A stretch of 37,778 nt of DNA, from IMG/VR virus record IMGVR_UViG_3300033143_003673, positions 1 to 37,778 of that record; one strand, 5' to 3'. Every line of letters begins with the position of its first letter. Within the stretch, counting starts at the first letter, position 1. Below the pieces are notes generated by a model. It saw only the letters and a list, made by a program, of their open reading frames with translations, was not told where the DNA came from and did not search any database. This document shows, in pieces, positions 20,410 through 27,152 of this stretch. Both the position numbers and the translations under genes were made by a program. The stretch comes from a virus.

Positions 20410-20491
20410 AGAGTTCTCTTACAAGATGGTGGGCCTCGGCATGGTCGGGGCCTTCATCTGTCTTGTATATCTTGTAGTCCATGGCGGGTAG
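20402..20491 (+). CDS. Tiny single-span membrane protein, 29 aa
   Basis: A GTG at 20402, overlapping the previous stop by 8 bp, opens VAKEFSYKMVGLGMVGAFIC followed by LVYLVVHGG: one hydrophobic span with a basic N-terminus. Starting at ATG 20426 would leave 21 residues. It overlaps the next gene by 11 bp. A membrane role is likely if it is translated at all. Confidence 0.45.
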   Translation: MAKEFSYKMVGLGMVGAFICLVYLVVHGG

Positions 20492-20630
20492 AACCAAGAA
20501 GAAGAACAAGATTTGTCCGGCTGGTATTGCTTGGGCTAAGCGGACTTTTGACCGCTACCCAAGCGCCTATGCCAACATGGCTGCGAGCAAGTACTGCAAG
20601 GACCCGAACTACGCAAAAAACAAGAAGTGA
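20481..20630 (+). CDS. Small basic DUF5872-like protein, 49 aa
   Basis: MAGRTKKKNKICPAGIAWAK followed by RTFDRYPSAYANMAASKYCK. The C-x-A ... A-K-x-x-F-x-x-YPSAYAN pattern is shared with small proteins I know from phages and large eukaryotic viruses (DUF5872-like). Two cysteines. Function unknown; basic composition suggests nucleic acid association. Stop overlaps the next ATG by one base. Confidence 0.7.
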   Translation: MAGRTKKKNKICPAGIAWAKRTFDRYPSAYANMAASKYCKDPNYAKNKK

Positions 20631-20998
20631 TGCCGAGAAATTACCGAAAAGCTCAGAGGGAGCGCGACAAGAAGAAGCGGTCTCGAATTTCGAGAGGAAC
20701 CAAGTCTTCCAAAACAGTTCCTTCGACCAAGCCCAGCGGCACGGCCTCCGGGACTAAGTCTTCGCGCAAGAAGACTTATCTCGAAAAAACAAACGATAGG
20801 GCTAACCGTGTTGGCCGCTCGCCATTCATATACGGCGTTGGCCCGAACAATCAAGGTGTCGTACAGAGAAAAGAACATTACATAGGTCATCAAGGAGTTG
20901 CGGTAGCTCATGGCCCTAAGCACATCAAGCCGCTGAAGTCAAAGCCAGCGTCGCCTATTAAAGGCCGCGACATCCCCCTCCCCAAAAGCAAGTTCTGA
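20630..20998 (+). CDS. Very basic protein, 122 aa
   Basis: MPRNYRKAQRERDKKKRSRI, then Ser/Thr/Lys-rich linker, DRANRVGRSPFIYGVGPNNQ, HYIGHQGVAVAHGPKHIK and a Pro/Lys-rich end. Intrinsically disordered by composition, except perhaps the middle. ATG at 20630 preferred (TGATG overlap) over GTG three bases upstream. Family unknown. Confidence 0.7.
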   Translation: MPRNYRKAQRERDKKKRSRISRGTKSSKTVPSTKPSGTASGTKSSRKKTYLEKTNDRANRVGRSPFIYGVGPNNQGVVQRKEHYIGHQGVAVAHGPKHIKPLKSKPASPIKGRDIPLPKSKF

Positions 20999-21081
20999 TG
21001 CCTAAGTATGGAAAGCCGTGTACGGCAAAGAACAAGCCCAAGGTTCGCAAGCCTAAGTCCAAGCCTTACGGCAAAAAGTAA
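20998..21081 (+). CDS. Tiny basic peptide, 27 aa
   Basis: MPKYGKPCTAKNKPKVRKPK followed by SKPYGKK. It exactly fills the interval between two genes with 1-bp overlaps at each end (TGATG, TAATG), which supports translation. Very basic; function unknown. Confidence 0.6.
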   Translation: MPKYGKPCTAKNKPKVRKPKSKPYGKK

Positions 21082-21323
21082 TGGGCGAGCTCAAGAAGTG
21101 GCGGGACGAGAAGTGGGTGCGCATCGGTACCGATGGCAGCATCAAGGGCGAGTGCGGCACGAGCAAGAACAAGAAGAACCCGGACAGGTGTTTGCCATTG
21201 GCTAAGGCCAAGCGTTTGAGCAAGGCCCAGCGTGCCAAGACGGCTCGGAAGAAAAAGGCTCAGGGTAAGCGCAAGCAGTTTGTCTCTAATACGAAAGCAG
21301 CCCGTGTCACCCGTGGTAGGTAA
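21081..21323 (+). CDS. Small basic DUF6321-like protein, 80 aa
   Basis: MGELKKWRDEKWVRIGTDGS, then IKGECGTSKNKKNPDRCLPL and AKAKRLSKAQRAKTARKKKA. The W-V-x-I ... C-G ... K-x-P-x-C-x-P-x-A-K-A-x-x-x-S-x-x-x-R layout is recurrent in phages and large viruses (DUF6321-like; name from memory). Two cysteines could bind metal. Strongly basic C-terminus. Function unknown. Confidence 0.72.
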   Translation: MGELKKWRDEKWVRIGTDGSIKGECGTSKNKKNPDRCLPLAKAKRLSKAQRAKTARKKKAQGKRKQFVSNTKAARVTRGR

Positions 21324-21336
21324 GGTTTTGAAGTTC

Positions 21337-21432
21337 ATGTCGCGCCGCATCCCGCGTTGGGTTGCGAAGGTGGCGGTCAACCGCGCTGTCAAGAAACTAA
21401 GGAAGAGACATGCCGCGAATAAACAGTCGTAA
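21337..21432 (+). CDS. Tiny basic peptide, 31 aa
   Basis: MSRRIPRWVAKVAVNRAVKK followed by LRKRHAANKQS: an amphipathic basic helix. A GTG at 21313 would add eight residues and overlap the preceding gene. It lies just before the fibre-like gene at 21438. Confidence 0.5.
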   Translation: MSRRIPRWVAKVAVNRAVKKLRKRHAANKQS

Positions 21433-21437
21433 AAAAA

Positions 21438-22919
21438 ATGGCAATTCCAGCAGGAACTAAGTTTCACGGGGTGGCCTCCGGTGTAGATACGGACAACCGT
21501 GGTTCTCGTCGCAAGAATGATGACCGCAAGGCGTATTCTATAGAAGAAATTGCTGCCCCACCATTTCAGTATTCCAGTGGCCTTCCTGCGATTGCCACAT
21601 TGACATTTTCTGGCTTGCCAGCAAATGGTGAAACTCTAACGATTGGGGGCACTGTAATTACTTTTCGGACCGCGCTCACTGGTTCTGGCAATGAGATTAA
21701 AATTCAAAGTTCGGTCGGCAACCAGTCTAGTAGGATTGTAAATTTCTTTGGTAACTCCAAGCAAACCAGCTTCGACTACACCATTGAATCTGAATTCAGT
21801 GTAATTGCACTTGAAGCTCCCACTGACGACAGTGTCATCAACCTTATTGCTAAGACGGCCGGCACATCGGGGAACTCTATTTCGGTTGCGACTACTATTG
21901 CGAACGCCACTTTAAGTGGGGCCACACTTTCGGGGGGAACCAATTCGGCGGCTTCTGTAAGCTCACTTAAAAATGCCTACGTAAACGCGGTTGCGGCTGA
22001 GGCACTCAGCCACTCAACGATTGTATACCAAATTGGAGTTGACCAGACTACGGGGCTGCCCCTTGTTATAGACAACCCCGCTATCGCTCGCGGCGTAAAT
22101 GCTAATACCGATGGCAATACGTACACACCTATGGGCGTCGTTTATGACGAAAAGGTGGTGGACGGAACCTCTTCAGGCTTTAGTACAATTAGTCAAGGAG
22201 AGACCTTTAAGATTTGCTCTAACGGTATCGTACCTAAAGCTATAGTCTACACAGACGCGGCAACTGGGGCCCGCCCTCCTGCGGGCTCGACACTAACCGC
22301 AGGGGTGACAGGAGACATTCTTAGTGCCGATAGTGGTTCTGGACAGTCTATTGCCACTATGATTATTTCGGGCACTGCCTCCTCGTTTGTACAGGACGCG
22401 GTGGTTTACGTGAATGGAGGCATCGAAGACCCTTATTTGCGACCCACGCGCGACGGTGTGTCCAACCAAAGCACGGTGCGTTTACCCGCCATTGGTAACG
22501 CCGGTGTTACTGCGGGCTCTTTGGTTGTCCATGCCGGCAACACGTCGTCCGACGTTGGTAATGGTGTCGCCTTCGTCTCTAACGTTCGTCATTACACGAA
22601 CACCGACGCCAACTTAGATATCCTTGGAATTTCCTCAGCCACAGTTTCTGGAAACGGCACCGATGATGGGATGGGTGTCTGTGCTCATGGGCTTGTTAAC
22701 GCTACAGTTTATGACGCTTCGGGTAATGTACTTACGAGCGAAACCGCAGGTCTCCTTAGCTCTGTTGTATACGCTGGCGACGGCACAACTAACGCCAGCC
22801 ATCTGTTGACTACAGACAACACAAGCGGTGTGGCAGTAGGCATTATTTATGGGTACCCAATTCGGGGTGCTGCCGAAGTCAATAAATTCTCTATCCTTTT
22901 CCAGCCTTACAGACTGTAA
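21438..22919 (+). CDS. Fibre/decoration-like structural protein with shared N-terminal module, 493 aa
   Basis: Three parts are visible. Residues 1-38 are an anchor module, GTKFHGVASGVDTDNRGS, shared with three paralogs in this window. Residues about 51-170 are a Gly/Ser/Thr-rich beta module (TFSGLPANGETLTIGGTVIT) also present at the C-terminus of the protein at 27153-28484. The rest is a beta-rich core with QGETFKICSNGIVPKAIVYT and a terminal SHLLTTDNTSGVAVGIIYGY. Such repetitive beta proteins with low charge are typical of phage head fibres, decorations or tail fibres. The anchor presumably fixes different distal parts to the same site on the virion; inference. Confidence 0.72.
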   Translation: MAIPAGTKFHGVASGVDTDNRGSRRKNDDRKAYSIEEIAAPPFQYSSGLPAIATLTFSGLPANGETLTIGGTVITFRTALTGSGNEIKIQSSVGNQSSRIVNFFGNSKQTSFDYTIESEFSVIALEAPTDDSVINLIAKTAGTSGNSISVATTIANATLSGATLSGGTNSAASVSSLKNAYVNAVAAEALSHSTIVYQIGVDQTTGLPLVIDNPAIARGVNANTDGNTYTPMGVVYDEKVVDGTSSGFSTISQGETFKICSNGIVPKAIVYTDAATGARPPAGSTLTAGVTGDILSADSGSGQSIATMIISGTASSFVQDAVVYVNGGIEDPYLRPTRDGVSNQSTVRLPAIGNAGVTAGSLVVHAGNTSSDVGNGVAFVSNVRHYTNTDANLDILGISSATVSGNGTDDGMGVCAHGLVNATVYDASGNVLTSETAGLLSSVVYAGDGTTNASHLLTTDNTSGVAVGIIYGYPIRGAAEVNKFSILFQPYRL

Positions 22920-22924
22920 CAATA

Positions 22925-23215
22925 ATGCCGAGCAAAAAGGACATGCCCTGCAACAAGCCTCGTCGTAGTACGAGCAAGGGTAAGAAGATGATGGTCAAGG
23001 GATGCGAGGGCGGCAAGGAGAAAATTATTCATTTCGGAGCGAAGGGCTATGGTCACAACTACAGTGCAGCGGCGCGTAAAAGTTTCAAGGCGCGGCACAA
23101 GTGCGGCTCAGCCAAGAGTAAACTCACCGCTAGATACTGGGCCTGCAAGAAGCTGTGGGCTGGCCCCGGTGGAAGTACAAAGAGCAGCCCCAAAGGAAGA
23201 CAGGGAAAGTATTAA
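22925..23215 (+). CDS. Small basic conserved phage protein, 96 aa
   Basis: MPSKKDMPCNKPRRSTSKGK, then MVKGCEGGKEKIIHFGAKGY, SAAARKSFKARHKCGSAKSK and LTARYWACKKLW. The KIIHFG ... RKSFKARH ... T-x-x-YWA-x-K-x-LW pattern occurs in small proteins of cyanophages and other marine phages, as far as I know without assigned function. Four Cys may bind metal. Five bp after the fibre-like gene. Confidence 0.72.
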   Translation: MPSKKDMPCNKPRRSTSKGKKMMVKGCEGGKEKIIHFGAKGYGHNYSAAARKSFKARHKCGSAKSKLTARYWACKKLWAGPGGSTKSSPKGRQGKY

Positions 23216-23224
23216 CTTAGGACC

Positions 23225-23431
23225 ATGAAACAAGGTTACAACGCACGTCTCGACGAGGCTCTCGGGGCTCGCCACGGTAAGAAGTCTCAATCCATGAAAG
23301 CTCGCCGGGACGAGTCCAAGGGCATGAGCAAAGCTTCTGGCGACAACCCATATGGTGGCGACCATTCTATGGAAGAGACCCGCCGGGTCCACAACGTCAA
23401 AGCGCATATTTCAAGCTGCATCCGCAAGTGA
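23225..23431 (+). CDS. Small conserved phage protein, 68 aa
   Basis: MKQGYNARLDEALGARHGKK, then SQSMKARRDESKGMSKASGD. The K-x-GY-x-x-RLDE-x-x-G-x-RH-x-x-K-x-QSMK-x-RRDESKGM block is a well-recurring signature in marine phages. Function unknown. Basic and probably disordered. It sits in the cluster of basic genes upstream of structural genes. Confidence 0.75.
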   Translation: MKQGYNARLDEALGARHGKKSQSMKARRDESKGMSKASGDNPYGGDHSMEETRRVHNVKAHISSCIRK

Positions 23432-23571
23432 GGGGCTTAGGCGACACTATTGAAAAGGTCACCAAGGCTACGGGCGTCAAGTACGTGGTAGACAAAGTGT
23501 CTAAGGGTAAGGACTGCGGATGCGCGAGGCGACGTGACTCCTTGAATCGTCAATTTCCATTTGGTAAGTAA
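23428..23571 (+). CDS. Small conserved phage protein, 47 aa
   Basis: GTG start at 23428 overlapping the TGA (GTGA) gives VRGLGDTIEKVTKATGVKYV, then VDKVSKGKDCGCARRRDSLN and FPFGK. The GLGDTI-x-K-x-TKATG-x-K-x-VVD-x-V-x-K-x-x-GKDCGC-x-x-R signature is recurrent in phages, often beside structural genes. The CGC motif could bind metal. Stop overlaps the next ATG (TAATG). Confidence 0.75.
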   Translation: MRGLGDTIEKVTKATGVKYVVDKVSKGKDCGCARRRDSLNRQFPFGK

Positions 23572-24032
23572 TGGCATATCAAAAACTTCAAGTCGGGACC
23601 GGCGTCAAAGTCATCAAGTCCGACACCATCGACGTCCCCAACGTCGCTGGCCCCAGTGTAAGCGGCACTGCCACTGCCACGACTACCAACAAACTCGTGG
23701 ACAGCGGCGCGGCATTTAGCAGCAACCTTGTAGGATTCATTGTCTACAACACAACTGATAGCACGGTAGCAAAGGTTACTGCTGTTGATTCTCCCACCCA
23801 GCTCACCTTGAGTGCCAATATTATGGCCAATGGTGAGAACTACACGCTGTATTCCGACACCAACCCCGGTTGCGTTCTTTATTCTGGCAGTGGAGGAGAC
23901 ATTGAGGTATTGACTTCTAGCGGCGCCTTGTTGTTATTCTCAACGGTTCCAGCAGGGTCTTTCCTTCCGGTTCAAGTGAAGCGCGTCTTGGCCAGCAATA
24001 CCTCGGCAACCAACATTTTGGCTCTCTGGTAA
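23571..24032 (+). CDS. Beta-rich structural protein (spike-base-like), 153 aa
   Basis: Beta-rich, with TNKLVDSGAAFSSNLVGFIV, then TVAKVTAVDSPTQLTLSANI and a C-terminal VPAGSFLPVQVKRVLASNTS, ending ATNILALW. The C-terminal FLPVQVKRV ... T-x-A-T-x-I-x-ALW resembles small phage spike-base or decoration proteins. Coupled to both neighbours by 1-bp overlaps. Position among fibre genes supports a virion role. Confidence 0.68.
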   Translation: MAYQKLQVGTGVKVIKSDTIDVPNVAGPSVSGTATATTTNKLVDSGAAFSSNLVGFIVYNTTDSTVAKVTAVDSPTQLTLSANIMANGENYTLYSDTNPGCVLYSGSGGDIEVLTSSGALLLFSTVPAGSFLPVQVKRVLASNTSATNILALW

Positions 24033-24190
24033 TGCCGCTTGCGATTGCGATTTCCAATCAGATTCAGAGCCTGACGACCGGTAGCGGTGCCGCTCCGCAG
24101 CCCACCAACTTTATTATCCAGAACGGCACCCCGTCTCCAAATCGCATCGCGCTAAATCAAAACACCTCAGAATACCTTATCCAGAACTGA
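24032..24190 (+). CDS. Hypothetical protein, 52 aa
   Basis: MPLAIAISNQIQSLTTGSGA followed by APQPTNFIIQNGTPSPNRIA and LNQNTSEYLIQN. Asn/Gln/Ser/Thr-rich, structural-like composition. Exactly bounded by TAATG and TGATG overlaps with neighbours, which supports translation. Family unknown. Confidence 0.62.
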   Translation: MPLAIAISNQIQSLTTGSGAAPQPTNFIIQNGTPSPNRIALNQNTSEYLIQN

Positions 24191-24894
24191 TGGCTGATAA
24201 GACAATTACAGACCTCAATGCTCTCACGACGCCGGCGTCAACAGATGTCTTGGCCATCGTCGATGTTGCAGGTAACGAAACAAAAAAAATTGAGGTCGGC
24301 AATCTTGTCGACTCCGGGGTTACTCAGGTAGCTACCGGTACGGGTCTTACGGGTGGTCCGATTACCACGACGGGCACTATTGACCTTGCAAACACGGCCG
24401 TTACAGCCGGCTCCTACACGAGCGCGGACATTACTGTCGACGCTCAGGGACGCATTACGGCTGCTGCTAACGGCAGTGGGGGCGGAGGAGGCACGAACAA
24501 CGTGATGATTCCTTACGCGTTTTTTGACAACAACGTGCGGGATGTATTCATTCCGATTACCAGCGAGTCGGAGCAAAGCAGTCGCCAGAGGTACAATAGG
24601 TTTGTTGCACCTTTCGCCGGGTCGCTCAAAGCCGCTACGTTTTATGGGACTTTGAACCTTAGCGGGGGCACCGGTTTTTCTCTGGGCATTCAGCTTATGC
24701 AAGCGGGTAGTGCAAGCAACTTCACGACGCTAGAGACGCAGAGCGCACAGGGACTGACCAGCTATACGGCAACTACCCTGACGTTTTCGAGCAACAGTTT
24801 TTCCGCCGGCGACGTGCTGTATTTTTTCTTAACCAACGGCTTCGGAACGTCGTTTGGCAACATGACCGGAACCCTTTTATTTGAAGTATCATGA
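24190..24894 (+). CDS. Fibre-like structural protein, 234 aa
   Basis: N-terminal MADKTITDLNALTTPASTDV resembles the attachment segment of many phage fibre proteins. Residues about 44-95 are VTQVATGTGLTGGPITTTGT, then NTAVTAGSYTSADITVDAQG and RITAAANG, a beta-repeat motif typical of fibre shafts and nearly identical to one in the 413-aa protein at 29417. After a GSGGGGGT linker, a C-terminal domain of about 135 residues looks like a compact beta domain (FVAPFAGSLKAATFYGTLNL), perhaps receptor binding. Confidence 0.78.
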   Translation: MADKTITDLNALTTPASTDVLAIVDVAGNETKKIEVGNLVDSGVTQVATGTGLTGGPITTTGTIDLANTAVTAGSYTSADITVDAQGRITAAANGSGGGGGTNNVMIPYAFFDNNVRDVFIPITSESEQSSRQRYNRFVAPFAGSLKAATFYGTLNLSGGTGFSLGIQLMQAGSASNFTTLETQSAQGLTSYTATTLTFSSNSFSAGDVLYFFLTNGFGTSFGNMTGTLLFEVS

Positions 24895-25043
24895 GCTGTT
24901 TGACGACTTGGACCCCAGAGACGCAGGAGGACTGCATTGACATCGAGCGCCTTGCTGCCGTCATCACGGAGATTGACGACAAACTGCACGACATCCTCGA
25001 GCGCCTTGAGGCCCTTGAAGGCGTCGGTAAAGCCTCAAAATAA
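24891..25043 (+). CDS. Small coiled-coil-like protein, 50 aa
   Basis: MSCLTTWTPETQEDCIDIER, then LAAVITEIDDKLHDILERLE and ALEGVGKASK: one acidic amphipathic helix. ATGA overlap upstream and TAATG overlap downstream. Its last 20 bp (25024-25043) were copied together with the start of the next gene in the duplication that produced 26080-27081. Confidence 0.62.
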   Translation: MSCLTTWTPETQEDCIDIERLAAVITEIDDKLHDILERLEALEGVGKASK

Positions 25044-25151
25044 TGACCGAGCTTTCTCGAGACTCAAAGATTCACACCGTAGCGGCGGGTGTAGATACTC
25101 AAGACAAGGGTTCGGCTCGAACCAACGCAAACCGCGAGGCGGTTACGGTGG
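25024..25151 (+). repeat. Duplicated segment, copy 1
   Basis: About 128 bp, from TCGGTAAAGCC to GGTTACGGTGG, are repeated at 26061-26188 with two mismatches (one silent change within each gene's N-terminal module region). It spans the end of the 50-aa gene and the first 36 codons of the fibre-like gene. Confidence 0.9.
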
Positions 25152-26041
25152 ACGACGTTGCTCGCGTAACCTGTTCGTTTAAGGCAGAAGTCTTTGGCAA
25201 CTCGCCTAATTATACCAAATGCGTCTCATTCTACGGTACCGCAACCGATGGTTCACCGATAGTGCGGGGTAGTAACGGAAGCCCCGGCGCACTGACAAAC
25301 CAACAGGTAGACTTCCCTAATGTTCTGGGCATTAACCTTGGCGCATCCAGCGGGCAAATTAATGACATAGTTAGCTACGGCGTTTTAGAGAATGTTGAGG
25401 TAATTGTCCTAGAAGGAGAAACTCCCCTGCTGGGTTCAATTCTCTATTCGGGCTCAGGACACGCTATTTATGGCAAGAGCGCCTCGGGGTACTACATTGA
25501 TGCGGGGTCTATAGTTAGTTTGGGGACGATTATAAAGGTGGGAAGCTTGGTGCGAAGCTTCTCGGGCTTTTTCGACGTCTATGCTTGCGACATTTTTGTC
25601 AACATGCCCGACCATGGCGCTATCCATATGGACGGTGTTCCATACAAGCAAAGTCAAAGGTTTCGGGCTAAGGAAGACGTAGGTGTAGTTGCCGGAAACA
25701 TCGTTAAGTTTGCACCCGGAGGGAATCCCACGGGCACGGAAATGTTTGTATCAAACTGGGATGCTTCTAGTGATAGTACAGATTTAATCACGGGGGTTGT
25801 GTGCAATGAGCCAATAGGAATCTTTTGTACTGTAGCTACCAGCGGACTGATTAACCTGTCGCCCTCAATGATTGGCGGCGCTGCGCCAGTTTCGGGAGGC
25901 ATTGTGTACGCCGACAACACCACGTCGCACCTCCTTACCACCGACTCTACAAGCGGAACAAAGATTGGTATTATCACGAATTTTCACCTCGCTCCATCTA
26001 CACAAGCACCCTATGTTCGGATTCTGCTGAAGTTCATCTAA
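25043..26041 (+). CDS. Fibre/decoration-like paralog A, 332 aa
   Basis: Starts MTELSRDSKIHTVAAGVDTQ, then DKGSARTNANREAVTVDDVA, the same anchor module as in 21438-22919 but of the KIHTVAAGVDTQD subtype. Body is beta-rich with NVEVIVLEGETPLLGSILYS, GFFDVYACDIFVNM, YKQSQRFRA, NWDASSDSTDLITGVVCNEP and a final YADNTTSHLLTTDSTSGTKI. It is adjacent to its closest paralog (26080-27081): ends and several inner blocks are nearly identical while the intervening parts diverge. Likely a virion surface protein. Confidence 0.72.
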   Translation: MTELSRDSKIHTVAAGVDTQDKGSARTNANREAVTVDDVARVTCSFKAEVFGNSPNYTKCVSFYGTATDGSPIVRGSNGSPGALTNQQVDFPNVLGINLGASSGQINDIVSYGVLENVEVIVLEGETPLLGSILYSGSGHAIYGKSASGYYIDAGSIVSLGTIIKVGSLVRSFSGFFDVYACDIFVNMPDHGAIHMDGVPYKQSQRFRAKEDVGVVAGNIVKFAPGGNPTGTEMFVSNWDASSDSTDLITGVVCNEPIGIFCTVATSGLINLSPSMIGGAAPVSGGIVYADNTTSHLLTTDSTSGTKIGIITNFHLAPSTQAPYVRILLKFI

Positions 26042-26067
26042 TGAGCCCTCGTTATCTTTATCGGTAA
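26041..26067 (+). other. Truncated NYLYR-type mini-ORF (8 codons)
   Basis: ATG overlapping the previous stop opens MSPRYLYR and then stops at TAA. The sequence TTATCTTTATCGG is also found at 27091 and 28606 inside longer versions. Here the duplication junction at 26061 has replaced its 3' part, so it is probably a remnant. Confidence 0.45.
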
Positions 26068-26188
26068 AGCCTCAAAATAATGACCGAGCTTTCTCGAGAC
26101 TCAAAGATTCACACCGTAGCAGCGGGTGTAGATACTCAAGACAAGGGTTCGGCTCGAACCAATGCAAACCGCGAGGCGGTTACGGTGG
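26061..26188 (+). repeat. Duplicated segment, copy 2
   Basis: Second copy of 25024-25151 (two mismatches). Its left edge is fused to an NYLYR-type remnant, which marks the duplication breakpoint. Confidence 0.9.
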
Positions 26189-27081
26189 GGGATATCGCTC
26201 GTGTAACTAATGGGTTTACAGCAGAACTTGGAAGCAACCTAACCACCTTTAGCAAACTCCTTGATATTTTTTCTCTGGGGGATAGTGGTTTCCCGAGGGT
26301 GATTGGTAGTAACGGAGACCCTACCGCAAGCACAAACAGGGGCTTAGCGTCTCCTCTAGCTCTTTGCCCTTCCGGAGTCAGCGGAGACATTATTGATGGA
26401 GTCGCTTCTGGTAAAGTAGAAAACTGTAACGTACTCGTTATAGAAGGAGAAACTCCGATTCTTGGGTCAACCTTGTATTCAGGTTTGAGCCACGCTATTT
26501 ATGCTAAAAGCACTTCGGGGTATGTAAACAAGGTTTCGTCACTACTTAGTGTCGGTAAGATTATAAGTGAGGGTACCCTTAAACAAAGCTTTGCGGGTTT
26601 TTTCGATGTCTATACCTGCGACATATTTGTCAACCTCCCCGTTTCCAACCCGGTTTTTATTGACGGTGTAGCGTACAAACAAAGTCAAAGGTTTCGGGCT
26701 CTTCCTGACACAGGCGCAGTGGCCGGTCATATCGTTAAGTTTTTACCAGATGGAGGAAGTAGTGACGCCGAATTTTTTGTAGGAAACTGGGATGCTTCTA
26801 GTGATAGTACAGATTTAATCGCAGGTGTTATATGTAATGAGCCCATTGATACCTACTGTACTATAGCGACTAACGGGCTAATTAACCTTCCAACGACAAT
26901 GATTGGCGGGGCTGAAGCAAACGGCGGGGACATTATATACGCTGACAATACCACGTCTCACCTTCTTACGACTGACTCTGCCAGTGGCACAAAGATTGGG
27001 ATTGTCACCAATACACGATACAATAGTGCTAGTCCTGAAGACCTTCCAGATTTCGTTCGGATTCTGCTGAAGTTCATCTGA
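26080..27081 (+). CDS. Fibre/decoration-like paralog B, 333 aa
   Basis: Same N-terminal module as paralog A, nearly identical at DNA level over the first 36 codons. The interior has diverged (FTAELGSNLTTFSKLLDIFS) but keeps NCNVLVIEGETPILGSTLYS, GFFDVYTCDIFVNL, YKQSQRFRALPDTG, NWDASSDSTDLIAGVICNEP and the YADNTTSHLLTTDSASGTKI end, then FVRILLKFI. Probably a tandem duplicate with adaptive divergence of exposed parts; virion location inferred. Confidence 0.72.
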   Translation: MTELSRDSKIHTVAAGVDTQDKGSARTNANREAVTVGDIARVTNGFTAELGSNLTTFSKLLDIFSLGDSGFPRVIGSNGDPTASTNRGLASPLALCPSGVSGDIIDGVASGKVENCNVLVIEGETPILGSTLYSGLSHAIYAKSTSGYVNKVSSLLSVGKIISEGTLKQSFAGFFDVYTCDIFVNLPVSNPVFIDGVAYKQSQRFRALPDTGAVAGHIVKFLPDGGSSDAEFFVGNWDASSDSTDLIAGVICNEPIDTYCTIATNGLINLPTTMIGGAEANGGDIIYADNTTSHLLTTDSASGTKIGIVTNTRYNSASPEDLPDFVRILLKFI

Positions 27082-27149
27082 TTGGCCTTAATTATCTTTA
27101 TCGGAATAGTAGTGGTGCTGAGGCCGAGGGTTGGCTTCCAAACGAATAA
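27081..27149 (+). CDS. NYLYR-type microprotein with ATT start, 22 aa
   Basis: After the TGA of paralog B an ATT occupies the place where neighbouring genes have TGATG. Reading from it gives IGLNYLYRNSSGAEAEGWLP and NE, then TAA, four bases before the next ATG. The LNYLYR block matches the start of the 52-aa gene at 28593. ATT is a rare start, so translation is uncertain; it may be a decayed copy. Confidence 0.35.
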   Translation: MGLNYLYRNSSGAEAEGWLPNE

Positions 27150-27152
27150 GAC

